Source: Asparagopsis taxiformis
Lineage: Eukaryota > Rhodophyta > Florideophyceae > Bonnemaisoniales > Bonnemaisoniaceae
Assembly: GCA_030407315.1 (NCBI GenBank)
Contig: JALQPE010000345.1
Span: forward strand, 1-64,000
Length of the DNA: 64,000 bases
Direction of reading: 5' to 3'
The position numbers and the translations under genes are program-made. Under the pieces are notes generated by a model that was not told the origin of the DNA, searched no databases, and saw only the letters and a list, made by a program, of their open reading frames with translations. Positions 54,010-64,000 of the stretch are shown piece after piece (position 1 is the stretch's first letter; every line of letters starts with the position of its first letter).

Positions 54010-54180
54010 ATGCTGACAGGTATTTTGTATTCTGGCTGGATACGTATTTCATATTCTGGCTGGATACATATTCCGTATTCTGACTGGATACATATTCCGT
54101 ATTCTGGCTGGATACGTATTTCCTATTCTAACCGGGTATTTATTTCCTATTCTGACCAGATATGTATTTCCTATTCTAGA
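54010..54180 (+). repeat. 24-bp minisatellite, about seven copies
   Basis: Copies of TATTCTGGCTGGATACG plus ATTTCC-type text in tandem from the ATGCTGACAGG side to GAGAGACG. The plus-strand frame reads as an 8-residue repeat (YSGWIRIS), but no gene context supports translation. Confidence 0.7.
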
Positions 54181-54329
54181 GAGACGTATTGTATACCAGC
54201 AGTTTCGTAAATGACAGAATAAAATACGGTCCTATATGGGCCCTGAATTTACCATCCACTGTAATTTCTTCCCTCCCGGTTTTCGCTGATATATTGTATA
54301 CTGGATGTCGGGTCCTAGGATCCCGCTGT

Positions 54330-54470
54330 ATGTACTAGAGAAAGTGGACGTCTGCATCCAAAAAATTTTATTTTTTTTGGACGCGGACGTTCATTTGTTC
54401 TAGTAAATCTCGGGGCCGACTAGGACCCGTACTAGAGAGACTGGACGTCCGCGTCCACTTCGGAAAACAC
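54330..54470. mobile_element. Short palindromic MITE-like element
   Basis: Inverted arms TACTAGAGAAAGTGGACG and TACTAGAACAAATGAACG around an AT-rich centre, followed by a third arm copy GTACTAGAGAGACTGGACG. It abuts the broken end of the gypsy copy at 54475 and may have caused the truncation. Confidence 0.5.
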
Positions 54471-54474
54471 AGAC

Positions 54475-56121
54475 GAGGTCGTTCCTCTCTCGTATGGGGA
54501 GTGACCGGAGTCGTTCCGTCACGGCTGCCTGCGTTGAGGGCAGTAAACCACGCACGTAGTGGTGAACGAGGAGTCGATCCGTAAACACGTAGTTGCTTGC
54601 CCACGTGGCAGTATCGAGCCTATCAGCGTACTGATTCTCGTCCTCGTTAGGATTCTGCGTAATCTTCGTAACCTTTTCGTAGGCCTCCTGCAGCACATCA
54701 TCTTGCAGGTATCGTTTGATCAACGCGTTGATTACGTGAGGCAACGAGAACCTTTTCGATGGATCAGTCGTGATCACGCCAGTCGTACACTTGGAATCGT
54801 AGAACCGTCGGGCGTCTCCGTCGAGAAAGAAGTGCAGTGCACGTACTGCTACTCCTTCGCACACTCCGAGTGTGCTGAACCCATCACGTATTTGGGCGAG
54901 GAATCCGAGCAACGTAATCGGATTCCGGCCGGAGAACGGCTTTAACGTAGGGAAAAGTCCCTCGAGCTTACGCTTGAGCTTATGCACGCTTTGACTCTCG
55001 TTAACGTAGAGATGTTCGCGTACATCGTTCAGTCGGTACATGCGGTACGAGACCACGTTAGCGAATGCGTCGAGCATCGTCGTGTGCTCTGCCAACGCGT
55101 GGCAAGCCGGACCAAGGGCGTTCCCTGGTAAGCGTACCGCTTCGGCACGTTCGTTTCCGTGGACTCGCGTGTCCGTCGTGCCGAACGCACCCAGCCACGG
55201 AATGTAGGCCTCTCGTGGCGGAGGAGCTCTCGTGTCGCATTTTGCAGTTCGTTCTGCATTCTCCGACCGCACGTGGTCTGGCGTATCGTGAAAACGTAAT
55301 GGCCTTCGTGGCGTCTCGTCGGGGTTGGCGATGGCTCGTTGCACTGTCGCCCCCCTTCCAACCGTAGTTGGGGTTGTCGGTCCGGGTGTTGAAAGGTATC
55401 CTCCCGGAACGGCCGGGGATGATTGCGAGCTATAGGCGCGCGAGCCTTCTTCGTAATTCGGAACGCTTCCGCTCGGCGGAGCGGAACGTCCGGCAAGGAT
55501 ATCGTTGAATACTGCGACAAACGAGTCGAGTATTCCCTCCACGTTAGAGAGGCGATTTCGTAACTCTTCGTTTTCCCGTTCGAGGTTAGCCGAGCGTTCA
55601 CGTAACGCAGAAGCTTCGCGCTCCGAGACTCCGAGTCTCTGCCTCACAGCTTCTTCGACGGCCGCGTCGCTAGCCCTTTCGATGTGACCTCGAAGGTCTT
55701 CGTACACTACACGCAGTGCCGTGGGAGTCACGTTCCCTTCATTGAGCTGACCGTGCGTTGCGGGGTCCATACCCAAGGACTCAAACGGAGTTACCGTGCG
55801 TGGTAGTCGACCGATCGCCTCGATATCCAGAGGGATAGATCGATCAGTCGCGAAGATCGCTTCTGCTGACAAGGCCACGTCGGATTCGGTGTCTGCTGAC
55901 GTTGGCAACGGTTGCCCGGGCAAAGTGCGCGATGTAGGACCAGCCGGGGTGGCGATCGATAAGGGAGTTCTAGAATTTCTAGCCGTGTCAGGGCGAGGTG
56001 AACCGGATCGCGCTATGTGAACTTGCGTTTCGCGTGTCGCTCGGTCGCGGTGGCGATCGGGCGGTACAACGGCGGAACGCGTAGGGAACGATCGCAACAC
56101 GGGATTCGCGGGCCGGCGCAA
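54475..56121 (-). pseudogene. Truncated gypsy gag
   Basis: Frame without ATG at its 5' limit (TTG at 56121); nearest homologous text to the intact gag begins at QPLPTSADTE. Contains the coiled-coil (ERSANLERENEELRNRLSNV) and the gag capsid-like domain (FPTLKPFSGRNPITLLGF, ALHFFLDGDARRFYDSK). It ends after RERNDL, where the genomic match is lost, so the zinc knuckle is absent. The N-terminal 70 residues (basic, Pro/Arg-rich) have no counterpart in the other copy. Confidence 0.8.
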
Positions 56122-56838
56122 GCCGCGATCTCAGGGGGAGATCACCGAGTAAACTCGAGCACAACGCGATCCACACAGGGGTCGTAAATCCCTGGCCTAG
56201 TGGCGTGCGACGCAACGCGCGCTATCGCGGTGCGACGCAGTTCGACGATCGGTTTATGCGCCGCGCGCACGCGGACGTCGGCGATCGTGAGCAACCCGCA
56301 CGCAACGTTTCAACGCAATCGGTCCTCGCGATTCGCTAAACGCTTAACTCGTAGCTGCGAAGATGCTGACTGTTTATTGGTAAAGTGCGAAGCAGAACGA
56401 CCATTAATAGCTAGCTACCCAGGACAGGTTGTCCTTGCACGGCCGGCCGGCGGCTGCTCGCTCGCACGCAAAAGGGAAATATTTGGGAAAAAGACTTTCG
56501 TCATAAAAAACCAAAAAAAAGGAAATTCGTAGAAATCGCTACACGTGGCGCCGGGCTCGCAATCGCACGCGTTCGCGCAGGCGCACCGTGACACGTAATT
56601 GACTCACCACGCGTACGCTCTCTTACTAACTAACTAAACGCGGATGCACGCGGACTCAACTCGACGATATCGCTCCAACCCGCGTTCGCATTAGCGGCAT
56701 AAATTGCATCACACGCGAGTTCGACATAGCGTAATTCATAGACCGTAGTCTCTTAGCTCGTATCTGTTCGTAACGTAAAAGCACTCAACCTCGTTGGTTA
56801 TCGTTTTGCTCGTAGCAACTTCTAGGTCGAGAGACTAG

Positions 56839-57515
56839 TGTGGAACGACGTAGTTCTAGAAGTAGCTGGTACGAGCTAGTGGACACACTGTCCTTCGAAC
56901 GAAACGAATCGAACAGTGCCACCCGCTGGTGTTTTACTGTATTGGTAGGTAGGAAGGTATAGTAGTTAGCGGTAAACACGAGCGTCACGACGCAACGATC
57001 CACGCGAGGATTACGTTCGTCAACGAGGTGCACCTGCACCATGGCACGTCACCAGAGGCGCTCTCAACCAAGCCCGTAAGCACGACACGCCATCAGCCTC
57101 ACGTGTGGCAATGGGCAGGGAGAGCGCAGCTCGACGGAAACGAAGCCTCGTTAGGCGAAAACATAAAGCGAAACCTAGAAGTCAGTCGTAGACTAGAGCA
57201 CGTTGCTCGTTCTGGTGCTTGTCCCCTTTCCCTCCCGGCACGATGCCAATACCTATTTAGCCACGATGGCATCGCATTACAGTGTAAACACTGTTCGTAA
57301 CGTCCCCGAATGGGGAAGGACCTTGCGGGTCGCGCGTGTGGACCCGTTGGTCCGTTGGCCGCGTGCCAGTTCGTTTGCTGCACACGTGTGCCAGTTGCGC
57401 GCGCGCATGCGCTAGCAATGCTCGTACATTGCTGTTATCGCTCAGGTCCGCCGAAATTCGAATTCCGCGGAAAGTCGCAAATAATTGCAATTTCGGAATT
57501 GCCACGTATACTACA
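56839..57515 (-). repeat. 5' LTR of the truncated gypsy copy
   Basis: 677 bp. On the minus strand it starts TGTAGTATACGTGG and ends TCGTTCCACA, then CTAGTCTCTCGACC as primer-binding-type text. The TATA position reads CTAAATAGG instead of CTATATAGG in the copy at 58.8 kb. Confidence 0.85.
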
Positions 57516-58087
57516 GTGCACAAGCTGTGTACGCGACGTTCAGCGAACACATAATACGGCGATAATACCCAACAGAATTTTGAATAACTTTCTTCTCTGA
57601 ATCAAAATTTAAAAAAATTGTATGCAATGTGCCATATGACACTTCATTCGTAAATCACAATTACAAAAATATTATTGTAAAATCGTTTCAGAATATTTCC
57701 CAGATTAGGTTTGGGCCGAAACCCGTTGGCGGCTAAGAAATCGTTCAGCCCACGAGGTATCATGGGTTTTCAGGATGGTAACCACAGCTCGTGCCAGCAA
57801 ATGACGAATTATTTCTAAAAATTAATTTTAATCCTTCAATTGATGATTGGAAAAGACCCACACTGGACACGTGCCACAAAACGATTCATATCTCACCAAT
57901 CCAGTTCTCAACAACACATATTCTGCTATACTGTCATCTATACACCCCATGTCGTGTGACACACAAGCGTGACTTTCCCAAAAGTGTCACGCTTGAGTTC
58001 CACACACCATTTCATCGATAGATCTATTATCCTCGCTTCATAATCGTTCTGACTCGAGGAAATTAATATTCTGATTCGCCCGAAATG
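57516..58087. other. No gene seen
   Basis: AT-rich, no open frame of note. An inverted pair AAGCGTGAC...GTCACGCTT occurs around 57,965-57,993. Confidence 0.5.
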
Positions 58088-58155
58088 TGAGTTGAAATTC
58101 GAATTCTGCGGAAATCGTAAATATTTGCCATTTTCGGATTAGCCACGTATACTAC
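58088..58155 (-). repeat. 68-bp fragment of the gypsy LTR start
   Basis: Minus-strand text TGTAGTATACGTGGC through GAATTCGAATTTC matches the first bases of the LTR family, then similarity stops. An old truncated copy. Confidence 0.65.
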
Positions 58156-58834
58156 ATGGGTGTCTTGTCCCGGACTGCCTAGCGAATGGGCGATTGGAGA
58201 AGGGTCGCGTGGGAGTGACGCTCGCGAGCGTGAGTGATGTTCGGCAAAGAATCAGCTCCGAAGAGTCACCGCACTAACCTGTTAGGAGCGGTGACGTGAA
58301 AGAGTAATTGTCGCCCAAAGGCGAATGGACGCGTGCCGCCTTGCATTGGCTTCCGGCCAAATTGCTTGCGCCGGGCCCTTTCGTGGGAGTGTAATGTGTA
58401 TTAGAGTAGCTGCACCTAGTTGCACACACATGTGTGCGCAGGCTCGACCCGCGCGTTACAGCTGTGCACGTGTATACTACCTCTGGCCATTTCCCTTAGT
58501 ATACACGTAGCAACGTAGCCGTTAACTCTAACTGGCCCACGGGCTGTATAAAAACCCCCACAAGGTCTATCGACCGCCGGACCAGGACCATCGGTCCTGG
58601 ACCGGTATGGGCAGTCTCGTTGACCATTTAAGGTCACCTGGCTGGCCACTAGCCTACAACAAAGTCAGATCGTTTCGATTCCAAATCATTCGACCGTGGT
58701 CGTTTAACTTACAACTAAGCAGCGGCGGCAATTTCTTCACAGGATACCAACCGCTCCTTTTCGATCTCCAATTAGGGATTGCTCGCACATTTCCCCGATT
58801 GCCCGCTGCGAGACTCCTCCGGCGGGGGTGCACG
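58156..58834. other. No gene recognised upstream of the gypsy element
   Basis: GC-rich with a palindrome GGACCAGGACC / GGTCCTGGACC near 58,577-58,600. Related CCGATGGTCCTGGCC text occurs in the 1,005-bp solo LTR near 50,385, so this may be an LTR fragment of that other family. Confidence 0.4.
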
Positions 58835-59489
58835 TGTAGTATACGTGGCAATTCCGAAATTGCAAATATTTACGTTTTCCGCGGAATTCGAATTTCGGCG
58901 GATACGACCGGCGACAGCAATGCACGAACATTGCTGGCGCATGCGCGCGCGCAACCGGCACACGTGTGCAACGAACGTATTGGCAACGGCCAACGGACCA
59001 ACGGGTCCCTACGTGTGACCCACAAGGTCCTTTCCCATTCGGGGACGTTACGAGCAGTGTTTACACTGTAAAGCGATGCCATCGTGGCTATATAGGTATT
59101 GGCATCGTGCCGGGAGGGAAAGGGGACAAGACAACGATCGAGCAACGGCTCTAGTCTACGACTGACTTCTACGTTTACGTTTACGTTTTGCCTAACGAGG
59201 CTTCGTCTCCGTCGAGCTGCGTACTCCCTACCCATCGCCGCACGTAAGGCTGATTGCGTGTAGTGCCTCCGGGCTTGGTTGAGAGCGCCTCCGGTGACGT
59301 ACCACCTCGTTTGCTAACGTAATCCTCGCGTGGATTGTTGCGTCGTGACGCTCGTGTCTACTCGCTAACCACTCTACCTTCTACCTAACAATACAGTCAA
59401 ACACCAGCGGGTGGACTGCTCGTTTCGTTTCGTAAGGACAGCGTGTCCGTGGCTCGTACCAGCTACTTCTAGAACTAACGTGTTCCACA
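58835..59489 (+). repeat. 5' LTR of the gypsy element
   Basis: 655 bp, TGTAGTATACG to GTTCCACA. Near-identical to the solo LTR at 52,648-53,304 except for small indels near the 3' end. Confidence 0.9.
59089..59096 (+). promoter_or_regulatory. Putative LTR TATA box
   Basis: TATATAGG after GTGGC in the middle of the LTR. The two related LTRs have TAAATAGG at this place. Position fits a U3 promoter; not tested. Confidence 0.4.
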
Positions 59490-59507
59490 CTGGTCTCTCG
59501 ACCTAGA
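59490..59507 (+). other. Putative primer-binding site
   Basis: CTGGTCTCTCGACC follows the LTR; from its TGG it would pair with a tRNA 3' end of the form GGTCGAGAGACCA. Which tRNA is not identified. Confidence 0.5.
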
Positions 59508-59588
59508 AGTTGCTACGAGCATAACGACAACCAACGAGGTTGAGCTCTTTTACGTTAACGAAAAGCTACGTGCTACAGACGACGGTCT

Positions 59589-61991
59589 ATGAATTACGCT
59601 GTGTCGAATTCCAGCGCGTCGCCCAGGCAACCGTTGCCAACGTCAGCGGACGCCGAAGCCGACGTGGCCTTGTCAGCAGAAGCGATCTTCGCGACTGATC
59701 GATCTATCCCGCCGGATATCGAGGCGATCGGCCAGCTACCACGTACGGTAAGCCCGTTTGAGTCCGTGAGTATGGACCCCGCAACGCGCGGTCAGCTCAA
59801 CGAAGGGAACGTGACTCCCACGGCACTACGTGTAGTGTACGAAGACCTTCGAGGTCACATCGAAAGGGCGAGCGACGCGGCCGTCGACGAAGCCGTAAGG
59901 CAGAGACTCGGAGTCTCGGAGCGCGAAGCTCGTGCGTTACGTGAACGCTCAGCGACCCTCGAACGGGAAAACGAAGATTTACGAAACCGCCTCTCCGCCG
60001 TGGAGGGAAGACTCGACTCGTTTGTCGTAGTATTCAACGAAATCGTCGCCGGACGTTCCGCTCCGCCGAGCGGAAGCGATCCGAATTACGAAGGCTCGCG
60101 CGCCTATAACTCGCAATCCTCCCCGGCCGTTCCGGGAGGATACCCACCAACACCCGGTCCGACGACCCCGACAACGTACGGAAGGGGGGCGACAGTGCAA
60201 CGAGCCATCGCCAACCCCGACGAGACGCCACGAAGGCAATTACGTTTTAACGATACGCCAGACCACGCGCGGTCGGCGGACGCAGCACGAGCTGCGCAAT
60301 TCGATACGAGAGCTCCCCCGCCACGTGAGACGTACATTCCGTGGCTGGGTACGTTCGGCACGACGGACACGCGAGTCCACGAAAACGAACGTGCCGACGC
60401 GGTACGCTTACCAGGGAACGCCCTCGGACCCGTTTGCCACGCGTTGGCAGAGCACACGACAATGCTCGACGCATTTGCGAACGTGGTGTCGTACCGCATG
60501 TACCGACTTAACGATGTACGTGAACATCTCTACGTGAACGAGAGTCAAAGCGTACATAAGCTCAAACGTGAGCTGGAGGGACTTTTCCCTACGTTAAAGC
60601 CGTTCTCCGGCCGGAATCCGATTACGTTACTCGGATTCCTCGCCCAAATACGTGATGGGTTCAGCACACTCGGAGTGTGCGAGGGAGTGGCAGTACGTGC
60701 GCTGCACTTCTTCCTCGAAGGGGACGCCCGACGGTTCTACGATTCCCAGTGTACGACTGGTGTGATCACGACTGATCCGACGAAGAGGTTCTCGTGGCCT
60801 CACGTAATCAACGCGTTGATCAAACGATACCTGCAAGACGACGTGCTGCAGGAGGCCTACGAAAAGGTCACGATGATCACGCAGAGTCCTAACGAGGACG
60901 AGAATCAGTACGCTGATAGACTCGACACCGCCACGCGGGCGTGTAACTACGTGTTTACGGATCGACTCCTCGTTCACCACTACGTACGTGGTTTGCTGCC
61001 CTCGACGCGGGCAGCCGTGACGGAACGACTCCGGTCACTCCCCGAACGAGAGAGGAACGACCTCACCGTTGTGAGACGATTGGCGACGGCCGAAGGAACG
61101 ACCTTCCGTGCACGTACGGCAGCTGTCGCGTCAGCCGCGAAACCGAAAGTGCGGTTTCCGGTGAAGCCTACGTTGGCTATTTCCGACCACGAGTCGAGGA
61201 AGTTCGCGGACTACGATGAGTCCGCGTACTTACGTAATGAACGGGCTAGCGAGCCCAGTTACCACGATGGTAACCCGAACATCCCCGCGAGGGACGACGA
61301 CGACGTGTCGCTCGCTGCGGTTCACGTTGCCGAGAATTTGGAGGCGATCCTCTTCACGAACGGGCCGCCGCCCAACGATACGAAAACGGCAAACGAAAAG
61401 CCGGACGAGCTCGAAGCTCGATTGAACCGTCCATGCGAGGACGTGCCGAAGCTCACGAGCGAGCAGACGCAATTGGCGCACTCCGTAATCCCGAATGATT
61501 ACTGGACGCTGTCGTGTTGGTCATGCCGCGAAGATGGCCACTCGACGTTTACGTGTCCGCGTCTGACGCCAGATCAACGGATCTTTTTCGCGTACAAGTA
61601 CTACCTCTTCCACGTGAAGAGCAACCCACGTCAGGCTGAGTACTTCCGCCAACGAATGGCCAAACGTAACCAGGAACGACCTGGCGAGCGAGGGAACGTG
61701 ACCCCGCGGAGGTACGGCACGCCGCCTACGATACTCCGAAACCCCAATCGTGACGGGGGAAGGCCCTTCGACAGGCGCCGCGGCGACTTTCGTAATGACC
61801 GACGTGACCCCCGCCCGTGGGCGAACGAACGAAATGGCCAGCGTAATGGCCGCAGCGGAGTCTACGTGACGACCTCCGCTGACGAAACACCACTCGAGGT
61901 GGAAACGAGTCACGATGACGAACGAGCTTCGTGGGCTCACGACGACGACGTGTCGAACGGCCCCGCGCCGGAAAACGACCAGGCGATGTAG
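59589..61991 (+). CDS. gag: Gypsy gag polyprotein, 800 residues
   Basis: ATG 59589 to TAG. Coiled coil about residues 110-150 (REARALRERSATLERENEDL). Capsid-like retrotransposon gag domain about 300-480 (FPTLKPFSGRNPITLLGFLA, ALHFFLEGDARRFYDSQ, ALIKRYLQDDVLQEAYEKV). CCHC zinc knuckle CWSCREDGHSTFTC at 643-656 for RNA binding, then an Arg/Asn-rich tail. Gag assembles the particle that packages element RNA in the cytoplasm. The frame is intact. The N-terminus seems to be a deletion junction: its first 14 or so residues come from leader sequence that is untranslated in the other copy. Confidence 0.92.
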   Translation: MNYAVSNSSASPRQPLPTSADAEADVALSAEAIFATDRSIPPDIEAIGQLPRTVSPFESVSMDPATRGQLNEGNVTPTALRVVYEDLRGHIERASDAAVDEAVRQRLGVSEREARALRERSATLERENEDLRNRLSAVEGRLDSFVVVFNEIVAGRSAPPSGSDPNYEGSRAYNSQSSPAVPGGYPPTPGPTTPTTYGRGATVQRAIANPDETPRRQLRFNDTPDHARSADAARAAQFDTRAPPPRETYIPWLGTFGTTDTRVHENERADAVRLPGNALGPVCHALAEHTTMLDAFANVVSYRMYRLNDVREHLYVNESQSVHKLKRELEGLFPTLKPFSGRNPITLLGFLAQIRDGFSTLGVCEGVAVRALHFFLEGDARRFYDSQCTTGVITTDPTKRFSWPHVINALIKRYLQDDVLQEAYEKVTMITQSPNEDENQYADRLDTATRACNYVFTDRLLVHHYVRGLLPSTRAAVTERLRSLPERERNDLTVVRRLATAEGTTFRARTAAVASAAKPKVRFPVKPTLAISDHESRKFADYDESAYLRNERASEPSYHDGNPNIPARDDDDVSLAAVHVAENLEAILFTNGPPPNDTKTANEKPDELEARLNRPCEDVPKLTSEQTQLAHSVIPNDYWTLSCWSCREDGHSTFTCPRLTPDQRIFFAYKYYLFHVKSNPRQAEYFRQRMAKRNQERPGERGNVTPRRYGTPPTILRNPNRDGGRPFDRRRGDFRNDRRDPRPWANERNGQRNGRSGVYVTTSADETPLEVETSHDDERASWAHDDDVSNGPAPENDQAM

Positions 61992-64000
61992 GTCACGAGC
62001 CACCCACATCGCCTGAACCCTTACGTAAAAGGGGGACGACCGACGTCGATGATTGGTCCTCCGCAGGCTCACCGATGAACGAGAGTTACGTAAAGCTCAC
62101 GGCCGCGAAGGCCAACTCGAGTCACACGACACCCGACGTGGGGGAAGAAACGAAGTCCGACGGGACGAACGAACCTCACACGAAGAGGAAGCCTCGCAGA
62201 CGAGCGAGACGCGCTACCCGGAAGCACGACGCTTCCGAGCGCGAGAAAGCCAAGCACGCGGCTTATACGAAGCGTGTCGACGCAAAAGAAGCCATACGGG
62301 CTCACACGATGAAGCGACGAACCGCTAGCGAAGACGTAGACCGCGCGCCGGTCAGGACCGAACCGTTGGTCCTCGACGGGCATACGTGCCTACTTGCGTC
62401 GAAGCATTATATCGTGTCCGGAACGATCGGACTAGACCTCAACGTGATGAGGGCGATTACCATCGCGATGGATACGTGCAGCGGCTACAACTTGATACGA
62501 ACAAGTTTACTACCCTACGACTGGGTCGACCGCTGTCTACGTGACGAAGAGCTACCGAAGCTCGGAGACGCCAACGGGCGACGTTTGCCTATCGAAGGCG
62601 CCATCCTGCTTCGTGTCAGGTTGGGGAACTCGCTGTTCCGCGTAAAATTCTTCGTAGCCAACACGCTGGCTGTTCCCGTTATAATGGGCACGTCGTTCAT
62701 GTCGAAGCATGTCGATGCTATACGCTGTCGAGCGCAGACAATCGACCTCCATCGGGGGGATACGATACCCATTATCGCGGAGGGCGATACGACGACTCCG
62801 TACGAGGAGGGGGAAGAGACGAATCCAAACGTGGAGCCCCCGAAACGCCGCGAGCGTAACGCGGCCTCGAATAGGCCGAGCCGAACGTTCTCGGTTCGCC
62901 TGACGAAGTACACGCGTGTACCGGCGATGTCGCAACGGACCGTCAACGTGACGACGGATGCGACCGGACTCGTGTTCCTCGAACCGAAAGCGTCGGTGCA
63001 ATTCCGGCATGGGCTGCGCATAGCCAACGGAGTGGTCGACGTAGGACCGAGAGAGACGTTCTCTATCATCGTGTCGAACTTCACGAAGAAGGACCGCGAA
63101 TTGCCGAAAGGCGCAACGATTGCGTACGCGGTACGCTCCCCGTTGGGAATCGTCCCACTCAAGCGTGAGGGCGGCGAAGCCCTCGCGAAGGTTTTGAACC
63201 TACCGCTAGTCGACGCGACGACGCGGACAAATACGAACGGGTTGGGCGACGAAACGCCAGACCCGTTGGTCAACGAAAAGGGGAACGACCCCGCCACGGA
63301 TTGGCAGTCGACAATCGATTTGTCGCACCTCGACGACGAGGATTTACGAAAGCGCATCAACGAGATGCTAGCTACACATTCGTCAATGTGGACGAGCGGA
63401 CGCCTCGGCGAAATCAATGCTACGGAGCATCGAATCGAACTCGAACCGGGCACGCGGCCCATACGTTCAATGCCCTATCGTCAGGGTCCGGCTCTACGTA
63501 CGATAGCCGAGGAGCAGATCACGAAGATGCTCAACGAAGGGGTTATCGAACCCGCGTCCAGCGAATGGGCGTCACCAATCGTGTTGGTGCCGAAGAAGGA
63601 CGGATCCTTACGTTTCTGTGTCGACTACAGGCGTTTGAACGCGAAAACGATCGCTGATTCGTACCCGCTTCCTCGTATGGAAGATTGCCTCGATTCGTTG
63701 GGCGACGCCGCCATCTTCACGACACTCGATTGTAACGCCGGTTACTGGCAAGTGCCCGTCTCCGCCGAGGACCGTGATAAGACAACGTTTACGTCTTTCA
63801 TGGGAACGTATCGCTACGTGCGAATGCCATTCGGGCTACGAAATGCCCCCGCTACGTTTCAGCGGACGTTGGACATCATCCTCTCCGGAGTACGTTGGCA
63901 ATCGTGCCTGGTCTACTTAGACGACGTAATCGTCTTTTCGAAAGACCTCGAGTCTCACCTGGGTCACGTTGACCAGGTGCTTTCCCTGCTACGCGCAGCG
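61919..64000 (+). CDS. pol: Gypsy pol, protease and reverse transcriptase (partial)
   Basis: Open from just after a TGA near 61,917 to the window end, in the -1 frame relative to gag and overlapping its last 70 bases, so expression by -1 frameshifting is likely; an alternative is ATG 62077. Protease: ITIAMDTCSGYNLI at about 62,455-62,500, with DTC where retropepsins normally have DTG or DSG; VIMGTSFM follows. Reverse transcriptase from about 63,490: VLVPKKDGSLRFCVDYRRLN, FTTLDCNAGYWQVPV, MPFGLRNAPATFQR and the catalytic YLDD at 63,914-63,925. RNase H and integrase lie outside the window. Typical Ty3/gypsy order and motifs. Confidence 0.93.

Larger units (their letters stand above)
54475..57515 (-). 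mobile_element. Truncated gypsy retrotransposon copy (LTR, leader, partial gag)
   Basis: Minus-strand copy of the family at 58.8 kb. The 5' LTR is 56839-57515 (677 bp, TG...CA), followed by a leader of about 700 bp and a gag frame. Similarity stops abruptly at 54475 within gag; protease, polymerase and the 3' LTR are missing. Compared with the copy at 58.8 kb it retains about 800 bp of leader and gag N-terminus. Confidence 0.85.
58835..64000 (+). mobile_element. Ty3/gypsy LTR retrotransposon, 5' part (runs off right edge)
   Basis: LTR, primer-binding site, gag, and a -1-frame protease/reverse transcriptase frame in canonical order. The 3' end lies outside the window, so target duplication and LTR identity cannot be read. 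Gag and visible pol are open, making this the best preserved element of the window, although about 800 bp of leader/gag N-terminus are missing relative to the copy at 54.5-57.5 kb. Confidence 0.93.

Overview
The window looks like nuclear DNA of a photosynthetic, intron-poor eukaryote. A red seaweed (Chondrus-like florideophyte) is my best guess, by inference only. Supporting points are mostly uninterrupted reading frames, a condensin-II G2 subunit fragment, a DUF1415 fragment, an AI-2E-family membrane protein fragment, an NB-ARC gene, and very dense DNA transposons plus Ty3/gypsy elements. Almost everything here is mobile or debris of mobile DNA. Many genes carry single-base frameshifts, several at homopolymer runs, so part of the damage may be assembly error; in-frame stop codons in other genes show real decay.

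Left cluster (1-18 kb): a broken DNA methyltransferase gene (minus strand), two related genes that join a ParB-like domain to a putative 2-oxoglutarate/Fe(II) dioxygenase domain (4.5-7.5 and 8.3-11.6 kb), an unrecognised 548-residue protein (12.3-13.9 kb) and a convergent Tudor-like protein (14.0-15.8 kb). One palindrome family (core TTGCTCGAGCAATACTC and variants) sits in the main spacers between them. It continues into a tandem array (16.0-17.6 kb) whose units each carry a TATA-like box followed by a different long hairpin.

Centre (18-52 kb): one large CACTA/Plavaka-type transposase gene on the minus strand, about 3.04 kb long, has been split by three insertions into four pieces spread over 31.8 kb. 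The insertions are (i) a 1,005-bp solo LTR with target duplication CTTTG, (ii) a 14,670-bp element with CACTACGGTGTTG ends and target duplication AA, which carries a decayed NB-ARC gene and long satellite-like repeats, and (iii) a 13,104-bp element with CCCTAGTGGACA ends and target duplication TTC, which carries its own tnp2-type transposase and accessory gene plus a packed series of broken host-like genes: a GT14 glycosyltransferase, a DUF1415 protein, condensin-II NCAPG2, an AI-2E-type transporter and a histidine acid phosphatase. Removing the three insertions with one copy of each duplication restores one continuous frame of 667 codons through the transposase motifs, which fixes all the boundaries to the base.

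Right part (52-64 kb): diverged tandem units with intron-like borders interrupted by another solo LTR (duplication TCATT), a 24-bp minisatellite, a truncated inverted gypsy copy (LTR, leader and part of gag), and the 5' two thirds of a more complete gypsy element of the same family (LTR, primer-binding site, intact gag, then protease and reverse transcriptase running off the window edge).
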